In this document: positions 21,962 to 33,640 of the stretch, in pieces
How positions within the stretch are numbered: position 1 is the first letter of the stretch
Layout: each line of letters opens with the position of its first letter
NCBI GenBank assembly: GCA_963854735.1
Contig: OY978098.1
Location: forward strand, 2,368,001-2,432,000
Source of the DNA: Marvania coccoides
Lineage: Eukaryota; Chlorophyta; Trebouxiophyceae; Chlorellales; Chlorellaceae
DNA: 64,000 nt
Direction of reading: 5' to 3'
Made by a program: the position numbers and the translations under genes
The notes under the pieces: generated by a model
What the model saw: only the letters and a program-made list of their open reading frames with translations
Told to the model about the DNA's origin: nothing
The model's database searches: none

Positions 21962-23684
21962 GCTGACGAGTAACCTCAGTTAATCAAGCGCCAATTAATC
22001 CAATTAAAGTTATACTGTGATGAAAAAACGACATTGGGGGTCAAAAATTAATCGATTTCTGCATTATTAATCTTGTTTGTTGTGATCGAGGGCACCCATT
22101 TGAGATGAGATGCAGCCCATATAAGCGATTGCAGTTATTTATTCTTAAAACTGGTTTACAACACGCCTTTGTTTTTCGAACGAGCCAAGACCATCTGGGT
22201 TTTGCGCGGGGTACACTCCAGCGTAAAAGCTGGCAACAGTCGGAAAGCATGTGTGTATTCAACGTTTTTTCGTGTGCAACATGCCCATTGGAACGGGACC
22301 CGCCTGGGCCCACCTGGTGGGCACGCCCGTCGTTTGTTTACAATATGAATTGTAGATGTATGTAATGCACACATATGTAGCAAATGAGAGCATAATCAGC
22401 TGCAAAAAGGTGGCGCCAGACAGAGTGTTGAAAAACACAAGTGTTGATCTTCACACTCCAACACTTGGAATTATTTCCAACGAGATTCAACACTGGCGTT
22501 GGCAATCGCTGGGGATAACACTGGTGTTGGATTGCATATGCGAAAAAAGCTCGTATTCAGCGTCAGTGTTGGCAACAGCTGGAACGCAGTTTTCCAAAAC
22601 CCAGATGGACAGTCCGTCCACCCGGTGGTGACCTGAGGCTTTCTCCTGATGGTTGTTCATGTCTCAGCGGTGAGACGGTCTGTAGCCCCCCAGAAGTGCC
22701 TCACCAATCAACCATCAAAAAAGTGCATAGGGCGTCTGATCCCATGGGTGTGCCCTCGCGGCGGTCTTACCATCACGATTGCTCCAAGCACATGTATCGT
22801 TACTTACTGTCCTCACACTCAACGAGGTCACGCTCAACGCATGTTCGGTTCGAGAGGAGAAGGTAGCTCTGCAAATCAACCTGCCGAGCCATAACTGCAC
22901 AAAATGTGATTAATTCCATTAATATAGAGGCATGACTAGCGACAGACAGGCAAAACAAAGGCATAACCGCCGCGTCTGTCCAATATCTTCCCTTTCCATC
23001 TCAGCGTGGCATCTCAGCGTTGGCCTCTTCAACGCTGCATGTAAATGAAAGCCGCCACAACGTATCCATTCAGTATAAAAAAACGTTATGCACGGAGGTC
23101 GTCGTACTATTGCAAACAGTAATGACATTTCTCCGTGCACACACTGAGAAGAAAGGAGGCTTTTCATTCTTCTTCAGAGCTGATTTCGACCTCATTCCAC
23201 CATCTTTAAAACAAAACAAATGAGGTGTCTATAGAAACGGCGCTCAGAGGGCGCGTCGCTTGATTAAAATTTAAGTAAAATTCGAAATAACAGCGCTTGG
23301 GAGGGTTAGTGTCTGGGACACAACTTCACCCTTCGTTAAAGTGACCCAAAGCTCATGCACAGCCCATTGAGTATTGGACGCAGCATGCCCAGCATTGTTT
23401 CTATTCGATTGTCTCAAGAAAAAAAGGGGGAAGGGGAAAGAAGCTAGGGGGCTTCTAGCTGCACCATCGACAATGAGACATAAAAACACAATTTTTTGCA
23501 GGATTGTTTCACTCGTACTGTAATCTCAGCGAGCCATCCGACTCTTTGTCCTGAATCGCAAAAGATCAACAACTCGCCCAAGTGAAATTGCTCCTGCAAA
23601 TTGCCCCATTTCGCATATACATTAGAGTAAAGATCAAATTCATCTCTTAGGTCCATTAAAAACTGAGAGCTAGACAGGCTAATT
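21962..23684. promoter_or_regulatory. 1.7-kb divergent upstream region between two methyltransferase genes
   Basis: This is the longest gene-free interval in the window. It separates the start codons of the METTL24-like gene (minus) and the FkbM gene (plus). No reading frame in it looks like protein. At 22425-22571 the hexamer GTGTTG or its complement CAACAC occurs at least six times within about 150 bp. A bidirectional control region is an inference from position. Confidence 0.4.
22425..22571. repeat. Cluster of GTGTTG/CAACAC hexamers
   Basis: Copies on the plus strand begin at about 22425, 22441, 22524 and 22566; reverse-complement copies begin at about 22459 and 22488. Related flanks (TTGGCAA..GCTGG) recur near 22497 and 22568. 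The arrangement of both orientations at irregular spacing resembles a multi-site protein-binding region, but could be a degenerate repeat. Confidence 0.5.
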
Positions 23685-25091
23685 ATGTCAGGCAAACCCC
23701 TCCTTTCGACGCGCAAGCCGCAAAAAAAATGGCAGGCTGGAGCGGCCATAATGGGCGTGGCAGCCGTCATTCTGATTGTGGTCGCTGTTGCTGATGACAA
23801 GCCCGTCGCTGAAAGGACGAGCTCCCTGTGGAACATGGTCAACCCTTCGTCGCCGCCGCCGCCAAGCCCTCCCCCGCCGTCTCCTCCTCCGCCAAGCCCT
23901 CCCCCGTCCCCGTAAGCAACCCATTTCTGAAATTTTAAATTGCTTTTACTAGTAAGTATTCTGAATTGTTTAAAATAATAATAATTGCAGTCCCCCGCCG
24001 CCGCCTCCCACCAACGTGCTGGACGCCACCAACAAGACCCTCTCTGAGCTGGTCGACAATCGCGTCAAAGAGCTGATATACTCTAGCTGCTCCGGGGACC
24101 AGCTGCGCCTCAAGGATGCCAAGGATCCCATCTCCGCCAAGGAATTTGGCGAGAAGCTGGGAAAGAACGAGACCGGCGGCGGCGAGTACACCGAGGCTGT
24201 GACGCTCAAGGCCCCTTGCAGGCAAGAATTTTATTCCAATCTGCAAAGAAGTACACCGCGCGGCTTGTTCCCCGATCACTTTCTATTAATTCATTCAAAT
24301 TAATCAATCAACCGTTTGCAAAATGATGCAGGGCTGTGTACGGCTGCTGCGAGCGCACCTTCTTCTTCCGCCCTGTCTCCTCTGACTTCCAGACCTACGA
24401 GCAGGTCTTCGTGGGCCACTACGTCAAGTATGTCTACGCCCTGTTTGACAAGTACAAGCCCAAGTTTGTGCTGGATGCCGGTGAGTAGCTCGAACCATAG
24501 CATTTCTTTATAGCGCCCCAATCGCACCATTGTGCGTCTGACCAATCACCCTCCTGCGCAGGCGCCAAGGCCGGCTTCTCCACTGTGCTGTTCAAGCTGC
24601 TGTGGCCCGACGCCACCATCGTGGCGCTGGAGACCGACCCCGGCAACTTTGCCGCACTGAAGAAGAACACTGAGGGCCTGGAAAACGTGCACGTGGTCAA
24701 CGGCATGCTGTGGAACAAGAAGACCAAGATCGGCAAGGACGGCGATAAGTTCAAGGAGGTGGGCGATGACAACAAGGAGGCGGTGCAGGCGTACACCGTC
24801 AAGGACCTCCAGGACGAGTTCAAACTGCCCGCGGCCTTTGACTTTGTGAAGATCGACATTGAGGGCGCTGAGGGCCAGGTGTTTGCTCCCGACGCCAACT
24901 ACGACTGGACCAAGGCCTCCAAGGTGGTGTCCTTGGAGCTGCACGACAAGAACGCCGGGCAGTTTGGACTGGAGGACGTGAGCTCCCGCGTGGCGGCCGC
25001 CCTAAAGCAGCTTCCCTTCCAGCTGGCGTCTGGCAACGAGCACCTGCTGTTTGTGTCGCAGGACGTCGTGGACAGCCTGAGGACCATGTAA
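23685..25091 (+). CDS. FkbM-family SAM methyltransferase with membrane anchor and Ser-Pro-rich stalk
   Basis: Four exons (23685-23911, 23991-24221, 24332-24480, 24562-25091) give 378 aa. Order of parts: short basic cytosolic end, one hydrophobic helix (about residues 19-35, AAIMGVAAVILIVVAVA), a stalk of SPPPP repeats (about 54-82, split by intron 1), a Cys-containing linker, then the FkbM methyltransferase domain with VLDAGAKAGFSTVLFKLL (motif I), DATIVALETDPGNF, FDFVKIDIEGAEGQVF and a C-terminal FQLASGNEHLLFVS. FkbM enzymes O-methylate sugars and polyketides. SPPPP blocks are typical of hydroxyproline-rich green-algal wall proteins, so the stalk is probably hydroxylated and glycosylated. 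Intron 2 has a GC donor (CAG|GCAAGA). Confidence 0.82.
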
Positions 25092-25327
25092 AGCAACTGC
25101 CATTGGCTCGATGGAATACAGCGGTGAACGATTTTTACTCTCCTTTTTTATTTTTTTTTATTTTTCAAGAATGCCAAATACATGTAACTTGCTCACTCTT
25201 CTGGATTTTTTTGGGCGGCTGGATTTTCTGAAACAATCTTTCATTAGTACAGTAGAAATAATACATTTTTACAGAGAAGAAGAAAAAAAATGTAACGACA
25301 CAATGTATCAAATCAGGGGAAAGGGGG

Positions 25328-25967
25328 TTAAAACTGCCTCATGACAAAACCGAGGCGCTTCATTGTCCTGGCGTAGGTATCGTTCATTACTTTAGTTTTG
25401 GATAACTCGTTCAGTTGACTGCGCCCCTTGTTGTACCGCTTGTGCACGTGCCGCGGTCGCATGTATCGAATCTTGCCAGTTCCTGAGAGAAGGGAGAAGT
25501 GTGCAGATCAGAACGCGGCACAGAAATAATCATCTCTTCCAGTTTATGGCTATTAAAAGTATGCACTTGCCTGTCATCTTGAACCGCCCCTTGAATGCCC
25601 TGCGATTGGAATGGGACCCGATCTTGGGGCATTAACAAATGTCCTTGTAGCACAAGAGCATAAATAAAACTCACGAGTAAGGTTTCAGCTTCTTGCCCGT
25701 GAAAGGAGGCGTTAACGTTGACCCTAAGCGCACATGGATGCCCATGCAGTGCGTCAGCGTCGACGAGGGTAGGCTCAGAGCGCGCCATGCGGCGGCCAGC
25801 GATGGCAATGGCGCCGATGGAGCAGCAGCGGCGGGGAAAGAGGTGGTGGCAGCGGCGAGGGTTGGATGCGCAGCCAGGGTGGACGCTGGTCGAATTGTGA
25901 GTGTTCTCAAGGCGTTGCACAGGTTTGCGAGCTCGGAAGTCTGTCTCCTAGCCATACCCGCGATCAT
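25328..25967 (-). CDS. Organellar ribosomal protein bL35 (probably mitochondrial)
   Basis: Three exons (25967-25675, 25599-25571, 25482-25328) give 158 aa. The first about 95 residues are a Ser/Ala/Arg-rich targeting region. The mature bL35 part begins at KKLKPYSAFKGRFKMTGTGKIRYMR and ends with a basic tail (RTMKRLGFVMRQF). The 29-nt middle exon is very small, and its donor is GC (ACAG|GCAAGT); the frame closes only with it. Predicted targeting and the KPYS-type motif suggest the mitochondrial ribosome rather than the plastid one, but this is not certain. Confidence 0.75.
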
Positions 25968-26207
25968 TTTCTAAATCCCAGCAAGAATTGAATGATATTT
26001 TTTTAGGAGAGTGTCGTAGGGCAGCGCGGGCAACCCACAAGTTTGCAATATTAGAATCGGCTTCCAATTGATGAAAAATAGACGTACAGCACTCGCTTTT
26101 TTTTTTTTCGTTTATATTTGTCAGGGTCGAATGAAAATGAACCTCAGTCGGCGAGCTACAAGTGGCGAAAATTTTGCACTCTGAGACCTCTTTCGGCGGA
26201 TTCCATC

Positions 26208-27257
<1,050 letters not shown>

Positions 27258-27592
27258 GCGGGCGGGTACTTGGACTACGTAAGAAAATATAAACACATGT
27301 AAAAAAGATTTTTCGCAATGCAAACAACACTGAAGAGAGGGAAGTAGGAGAACGAATATGACCCGTCCTCCCGTGGCAGAACAGAAAAGTTGGAACATAG
27401 AGATTTTAAACAAACCCTGTCGCCGCGTCAGCGGCGGACTTGGACGCTAAAGAGAGAAACCCAGAAACATTTTAATTAATTATGTATACGTCAATGAGTG
27501 CAGATTGTCCGCTTTGAATCCATCCCTTCTGGATCGGAACTCTAAAAATATATCTCACAAACAAATCCATAATATCTGTTCCACCCCAAAAC
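27258..27592. other. Intergenic region between eS8 and the RpiB-like gene
   Basis: About 335 bp holding the 3' UTR of eS8 and the promoter of the next gene on the same strand. No gene or motif is called. Confidence 0.45.
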
Positions 27593-28162
27593 ATGGGGTC
27601 GCCCTCCTCCAATAAGAAGAAGGTCCAGATCATCTGTGCTGCCGACCCCTACGGCGCCTCGCTGCACGACGTGCTGGTGGCCTACCTTCGTGAGCAGCAC
27701 GGGGACGACGTTGAAGTGAACAACTTGGGTGTGTATTCAAAATACTACGTCGCTGCTCACGCTGCCGGGGTTCTGCTGGAGCGCGCAGCTACCTCTGAAA
27801 CCGCGGATTCTCCATCGCAAGAAGTCCGCGGACTCCTCATTTGCGGCAGCGGAGTCGGCATGTCCATTATCGCCAATAAGTTCCCCCACGTCTACGCTGC
27901 CTGCGCCTCCGATGTGGCGCAAGCAAAGGGCTGTCGCAGCGTGAATAACGCCAACTGCTTGACGCTGGGAGCGCGCGTCACCGACCGCGACGACGCTAAA
28001 AACATTTTGGACGCTTGGCTGGAAACGCAGATGGGCCAAGGCTGGGCGCCTGACGTTCAAAAATTTATTGAGCGTTCTATGCCGGAGATTGCCGCCCTGG
28101 ATTTCACAGCTGCTGCAGAGATCAGCGCGGCGGATGCCGTGCCACCGCCAGAAAGCACTTGA
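27593..28162 (+). CDS. RpiB/LacA-family sugar-phosphate isomerase, divergent active site
   Basis: A single exon of 189 aa. RpiB interconverts ribose 5-phosphate and ribulose 5-phosphate; LacA/LacB act on galactose 6-phosphate. Family features are the opening strand VQIICAADPYGASLHD, the conserved loop GLLICGSGVGMSIIANK with the catalytic cysteine (about residue 85), VYAACASDVAQAK, and NCLTLGARVT. However, the usual N-terminal D-H-x-G reads D-P-Y-G, and the region that carries H-N-D in bacterial RpiB reads S-V-N-N-A-N. These are residues that contact the phosphate or open the sugar ring in studied enzymes, so the substrate may differ. No clear targeting peptide. The C-terminal 25 residues are low complexity. 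Confidence 0.8.
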   Translation: MGSPSSNKKKVQIICAADPYGASLHDVLVAYLREQHGDDVEVNNLGVYSKYYVAAHAAGVLLERAATSETADSPSQEVRGLLICGSGVGMSIIANKFPHVYAACASDVAQAKGCRSVNNANCLTLGARVTDRDDAKNILDAWLETQMGQGWAPDVQKFIERSMPEIAALDFTAAAEISAADAVPPPEST

Positions 28163-28341
28163 ACCTCTTTCCGTGCAGCGGCAGGTCGACTCCAGGAATT
28201 CGCTTTTTTTCGTTCCTTTCTTTCTTCATTTATTGAATCAGGTCCAGTAAATTGTAAAATCAGGCATAGCAAACAACGGCGACGGTCAATAGGTCCGCCA
28301 AGGTGCAATTCACACTCGACAACTGAAACGCTTCCTCCTTC

Positions 28342-30164
28342 TCAGACGCCGACTCCTCTCCTGTCCGATTTCTGGGCAAAGTCTTTGGCCGTCTCTGCTA
28401 CCAGCACACCTTTCAGCGCCTGCTGCAGCGCGTCCTGCGCGTCGCCCTCTGTCGACAACAGCTCTCCCCTCTCGTCCGCTGCTCCCTCCCTCGCCGCCTC
28501 CTCCTCCTCTCCGGCCCCAGGTGCCGTCTCAGGCGCCGTGTCGAACCCGGCAGGCATACCAATCATCGTGTCTGCGCAGGTGAATCGAATTCTCCGCCGC
28601 TCAAACTGGCCGAACTCCGCAAAGTGCGAGAAGAGGTCGGAGGCGGCGACGATGCCCGCGCGCTGCAGGTCTTTGTGCTGTTCCAGGTAGTAGCGGTGGT
28701 CGAAGCAGCGGGGCCCTCGCGCCAGCACGTAGGCCACTCTGAAAGAGTTTCCGACCGGCATGGCGCACGAGAAGCGGTGCTTGCGGCCCTGGAACTGCCC
28801 CAGAATCACAAAGTGCTCCCACAGGGCCAGGTCGTCGGTCTCAAAGGCCTCCAGGTCCAGGTTTTTCTGCAAAAAAAAGCAACATCGTTCATATAATTTG
28901 GGGGCAGATAACATAATTCATTCAATACCACGAGGGAAAAAAAAAAAAAAAAAAACTTCTCTCTCTCGCTCACCTCCATGTAGTACTGAAAGTCAAAGCA
29001 CCCCGGCCCCCGCGTGTTCATGTACACCATCTTCTCGCTCTTGGCCGTCCAGTGGCTGGTGATCCAGCTGTTGGTCGCCACCCCCGGCCTCGACTCCACA
29101 GGGCGCAGCAGCCGGTCAGACCACCGCTCGTACCGCTCCGCCGCCTCCGTGAACGACCACTTGGCCGCCGCGCTCGCCTCGTTCACAGGCACAAATATTG
29201 TTTCGTACGGGGTTATGCTGATCCCGTCGTAATGGTGCTCGTAATCTGGTCGCACGCGCTGGTTGCACTGCCACGTCGCTGCTGTCGTCCACTCCACCCC
29301 CTGGTACCGCGTCAGCAGGCAATCGATGCCCCACCCTGCCCGCATCATCGCTAGCGACGCTCCAACGTCGCTGTGGTATTTTTTATCCCAAGGGTCCGTG
29401 TGGCACTTGAACACCTCCTCCTGCGCCCTCAGCAGCTCCCACCCGGTGGTGTCGGTGGCCCAGACGTGCGGGGTCACCGCGGGATTGCCCCGCCACGTTG
29501 CTGCCGCGTCTCCATCCCTTGGTGCCCCCTCGCAGCTGATGGTGGAGCCCACCAGCTTGACGGTGCCGCGTAGGCGGTTGGTGAAGGCCTCCGTCCAGTG
29601 CATGGGGTCGGGCTGGGACGCCACGTAAGGCGGCAAGAAAGGTCCGCGCACGGTGGAATCCACTACAACGATATATTCGTGATCGCTGGGAGACAGCGAC
29701 CCCATGGCCGCTTCAATGGCGCCCCAGGTGCCGGTGCACCGCTCCGTGTGGATGTACTGCGCGTTGGGGGGCAGCGGGGGGAGGCGGGGGAAGTCAACGA
29801 CGTTCGTCCCCTTTGTGATGATTATTCGGTATGTCACGCCGTCCTCGGCTACGCCGTACCGCAAAAAGTACGCGAAATTGCGGGCTTCTTCGGCGTCTGC
29901 CGCATTGTAGACGTAGACCACGAGCGTGGCGTCGGAGCGGCGGGAAATTGCGGCGGTGCCGGGCGCCCCGCCGAGAGCCTCCATGCCGCCGGCTTCGATG
30001 CGGGAGGAGCGGGTCAAGAAGGAGAGGTTGGTGAGGAAGAAGAGGAGGATGCCGCCCACCAGGAAGACGGTGACCATGGTGCGGATGGGTGGGGGAGAGG
30101 AGCCAGCAAACCTCCCGCGGGGGTTGTTCTCCCACAGCCCTCGACTGGGGCTGCTGTACGCCAT
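28342..30164 (-). CDS. Type II membrane glycosyltransferase-like protein with two FDxxYYxE repeats
   Basis: Two exons (30164-28974, 28866-28342) give 571 aa. A basic N-terminus and one hydrophobic helix (about residues 30-50, MVTVFLVGGILLFFLTNLSFL) make a type II Golgi-like anchor. The luminal region starts with TLVVYVYNAADAEEARNFAYFL and contains YIHTERCTGTWGAIEAAMG, YIVVVDSTVRGPFLPPY, VKLVGSTISCEG, and DVGASLAMMRAGWGIDCLL, a pattern I know only from uncharacterised glycan-related proteins. The C-terminal part has two tandem motifs, GPGCFDFQYYMEV and GPRCFDHRYYLEQHKDLQRAGI, each ending in a G-Q-F block and a Cys (HRFSC, IRFTC). They resemble the FDxxYYLxxxxDVxxAG repeats attached to bacterial glycosyltransferases. 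The enzyme activity is not proven. Confidence 0.6.
28934..28956. repeat. Poly(A)/poly(T) homopolymer in the intron of the glycosyltransferase-like gene
   Basis: A run of about 20 A on the plus strand (T on the coding strand), next to a short CT-rich stretch, lies in the single intron of the minus-strand gene near its 5' splice site. Confidence 0.85.
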
Positions 30165-30508
30165 CTGCTTCCGTCTGCGCGTTCAAGTACTGAGGCTATC
30201 GCGTCATCTGCCTAGCGCGAGGCCCTCCACGGGCGCCAGTTGCTTGGTGGTGCGATTAATAAAATATAGTTAGAGTGAGGCCGGTCAATTTCTGCGCAAT
30301 TTGGGGCTTCCTCGACGTCCAGGCATGCATGTAAATTTCGATCGTGACGAAAAAAATAAAAAATAAATAAGAACAGAGGGTTTATTTGCTGTATTTTCTT
30401 TGTTTCAATATTTTGCCTTTTTTGCCAGCGGCAGACAAGTGACCAGCATGTGTAACATTTTTGTTTGTAATTATTTAGACAGCGGTGATCATCTTTACAA
30501 CCCACGAG
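30165..30508. other. Shared upstream region of the glycosyltransferase-like gene (-) and the PDI-like gene (+)
   Basis: About 345 bp between divergent start codons, with an A-rich stretch near 30345-30375. No motif is called. Confidence 0.4.
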
Positions 30509-31260
30509 ATGGCGAAATTCATCTGCATCGCTGCTCTTCTTGCGCTCCTGGCAGTGGTGTCTGCCTCGGCAAGCACAGACAACGTCTTGCATCTCTCTAG
30601 CAGCGACTTCGCCGAGAAAACGGCGGACGGCAAGGTGGGATCGCGGGTGTTTTGCGCTGGCAGCTCACACGTCTAGTGGCAATCTGAAAGCAATTTTTGA
30701 CTTGCTTGATCTCGCTGGGAAGCAGCTCCTTGTTCGTCGCTTGCCCCTCCTAATTAACGATCTTGGCATCTTAAACGCGCTGGTCCCGAGCCAAGACAGC
30801 TACGGTTGCTCTTTTCCCTCCAACCTTTCATTTCCGACGCAATCCCACGCTCCCCTCTTCACACCATCAATTCAGGTCTACTTCATCAAGTTCTTTGCAC
30901 CATGGTGCGGACACTGTAAGGTAGGGTTTCCTCTTTCCCCACCCCCTCCTCTTCTCCCTCGTACATCTATAAACGCTCCCCGTGTGCCTCCCCCCAAAAC
31001 TTCAGAAACTCGCCCCCACCTGGAACGAGCTGGCCACCGCCTACAAGGGCAGCGATGAGGTTGCCATTGCCAGCGTGGACTGCACTGCCGGAGGAAACCG
31101 ACCTGTGTGCGACGGTGCTGGCATCAAGGGATTCCCCACGCTCGCAGTGTACCACAACGGCAAGCAGGCCGCTGGATACCGCGGCGCCCGCACCCTTGAT
31201 GCTCTCAAGGACTTTGCCGCTGAGCAGCATGCTCTGCTGATGAAGGAGACCACTGCATAG
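30509..31260 (+). CDS. Small PDI-like thioredoxin-fold protein with signal peptide
   Basis: Three exons (30509-30634, 30876-30920, 31006-31260), all in phase 0, encode 141 aa. A signal peptide (MAKFICIAALLALLAVVSASA, cut near residue 21-23) is followed by one thioredoxin domain. The redox site is FFAPWCGHCK, the PDI-type WCGHC, split from the rest by two introns; exon 2 is just the 15 codons that carry it. Further features are VDCT, the cis-proline loop GIKGFPTLAVYHNGK and YRGARTLDALKDF. It is expected to form or isomerise disulfides in the secretory pathway. No KDEL-like ER-retention tail is present (ends ETTA), so it may be secreted or retained by a partner. Confidence 0.88.
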
Positions 31261-31413
31261 AGGGCTGGCAAGAGCGGCGCTGCGATACGCAGAATCGGAC
31301 AACTTTTCTCTTTTGAAAGGAAAAACAAAATACACAAACACGATTGTTTTCTATCTCGGTAATAACCATTTCGAGTTTTTACATTATGGAAGATGGCAGG
31401 CAAACGTTGTTTT

Positions 31414-31426
31414 TGGGGGGGGGGAA
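31414..31426. repeat. G homopolymer at the convergent junction of the PDI-like and AATF genes
   Basis: A run of about 11 G lies 15 bp beyond the AATF stop codon, in the 180-bp gap between two convergent stops. Confidence 0.85.
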
Positions 31427-31442
31427 CCTGCAATGCGGCGTT

Positions 31443-33400
31443 TTATTTCTTGCCGGCGCCGCCAAACAGGTTTGCGAAGATGTTGGAGGCAAACTGCGGG
31501 GTTTCCAGCTCCACTGGGGCCATGAAATTGGCGAGTTTCTCATGGATGTGGTACCGAAGCTTGCGCCCCTTTGACGCTCGCCGGTCCACCAGCTTGCGCT
31601 GCTTGGGGCCCTGCGTACAACAAAGGCAGGGGAAGGTCGTTAGCATTCATTTCCAAGCGTTAATGTGGAACAAGGCGATCAAAAAGTTCAGCAGGCAAGG
31701 AGCTGAACGAAATGAAATGTCTCTCGTCTCTAGGCTGAAAACCGAAATATTTGAAATGTCCAACGTACCGTATACCAGTTGGCGCCGCCATCCTGCTTCC
31801 CGTCGAGGAATTCTTTCAACAGGGTCTGATAAAACTCGCCATCGTCGTAGGTCTCGGGGTCGCGTTCCTCATCTTGTTGGATCGCTTCCTGATCTTCGCT
31901 CTCCGAGTCTCCTCCTTCCCTCGCCTGCACAATAAAACATGAAAAATCGCAATGAGTAAAGCAAAATACGCCGCAACTCGACCCATAATGACAGCCCAGC
32001 ACGAGTTTTGGACCCTCTCTATTTTCAAAATTTCCCTGCCCTGAGGAAGCATACAATTTCCAAATTTCTTTTTAGCAGGTGAAAGACCCTGTCCCCACCC
32101 GTCATGCCGGATTTTTCACTCACCAGATCAGCCTCCGTGGCGCACAGCGGCACGCACTGCCGCTTGGGCACGCGTGTCCGCTTCACCACCCTCTCTGCGT
32201 CCTGCATCAGCACGCAAACCTGGCTGGACACGCTCTGGTTGAGCGCTTTGAGCCCGCGCGCAGCAGATCCCGTGGCCAGCACGGTCTTGCGGTGCCACCG
32301 GTCGATGGCAGCATCCCTGAACGGCACAAACCAAGCGTGAGCATCATCCATGCGAGCCCATAGCCTTTCACTGGCAGGGGCGTCCTCAGGGACCTCGAGC
32401 GCCTTGCGTTTGACGCCCAAGATGCGTGCCGCCTCCCCCACTGCGGGGTTCTGCTCCTCCAGGGCGCCCAGCAGGCCTAGGAGCTCCTCCAGGACGCCGG
32501 CAGCGTCTGCTGCTAAACCGCCCAAGCCAGAGGCGGCTTCGGGGTCGATTGCGACCGCCACGCGGTGGGATTCGGGTTGCGGGAGGCGGTTGCCCGACTG
32601 TAGCGCTCGCTGCAGCATGATGCGCAGCTCAAGGCCAGCGTCCCACACCCGCCGCTGTGCACGCACCGCTACCGCCTTCAGCCGCTCCTTGGCCGCGCGC
32701 TCTTGCACCCCAGCCATGGCTTCGGTCTCCTGCTGCTGCAGCTCCCTGTACTCCCGCTCCAAAGCGTCAGCCTCGGTGATTTCGCGGCCTGCATGTCCGT
32801 TGGCCGCCGCCGTCTCTTCGTCACTCTCCTCTTCTTCCTCTTCTTCGTCACTGCCGCTGGCCTCCTCGTCCTCATCGCCCTCCTGCTCGCTCCCTTTATC
32901 GCTCTCCTCTTCACTCAAATTGCCATTGCCATTTTGGAGGTGGCTGTCATCGTCGCCGCTGCCCTCCTCCTCTGATTCCTCTAGCTCCTCGTCCGAAGAG
33001 CCGCCAAACACGGCCGCCCGCGAAGATTTGCGCCCCGTGTACTCTTTTCCAGGGATGGGGAGGTCTCCCAGCAGCCGCGCGCCCCCCTTTCCTCTGCAAA
33101 ACGGCAAAGGCGGCCGGTGGCCAAGTCATGCAAAAATACACAAAATACACAAAAACAGCGTTGTCCAGGCGCGTACCTTGAATGTGTGAGCTCCACGAGC
33201 TCGTCATCGCTGGCCTCCAATGCCGGGCCAGAGCCAAAAATGTCCGCTTCAGGATCATGCTCTGCAGGAAACGAAAAAATGTAGTATATATTGAGCATAA
33301 GCGCAAAAAGCTGTGTCAAAATATGCTGCGACGCACCTCTGGCAGGAGCCGGGTTGGCTAGCTCAGCCAATTCTTCAGCAAAGCTTTTTTTCTTGGGCAT
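31443..33400 (-). CDS. AATF: AATF/Che-1/Bfr2 ribosome-biogenesis protein
   Basis: Five exons on the minus strand (33400-33337, 33261-33177, 33093-32124, 31924-31769, 31610-31443) encode 480 aa. Bfr2/AATF is a nucleolar factor that joins the small-subunit processome. Seen are the short N-terminus, a highly acidic Glu/Asp/Ser block (about residues 70-140), a coiled Leu/Arg-rich middle with ELRIMLQRALQSGNRLPQP, DRWHRKTVLATG, and the TRAUB-domain C-terminus with DDGEFYQTLLKEFLD and RRASKGRKLRYHIHEKLANFMAP. The order and the last two motifs are diagnostic. The gene is convergent with the PDI-like gene and divergent from SPINDLY. Confidence 0.93.
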
Positions 33401-33640
33401 TTTTATTTATTTTTTATTTTTTTGCATGTATTTGCAAAGCCCTCTGAAACGACGGCACGAGGCCCAACACTTGAAAATAATGAGAAATGGGCTTCTTTTA
33501 ATATAAAAAATGAGCTGGGGTGCCGCCTTTGAAATGTGCAGGTTGTGCGCCATTTTTTGCTTTAAAGCAACCCACCAACATCTTGTCCGTTATTTTTTAT
33601 TCAAAATTTGCTATGCGAAATACACTTCATTGGTAGCGCA

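Noticed and set aside
32350..33189. A 279-codon Ser-rich plus-strand open frame across AATF
   Set aside because: It is the reverse complement of the Glu/Asp codon run of AATF (GAG/GAA read as CTC/TTC and TCC/TCT).
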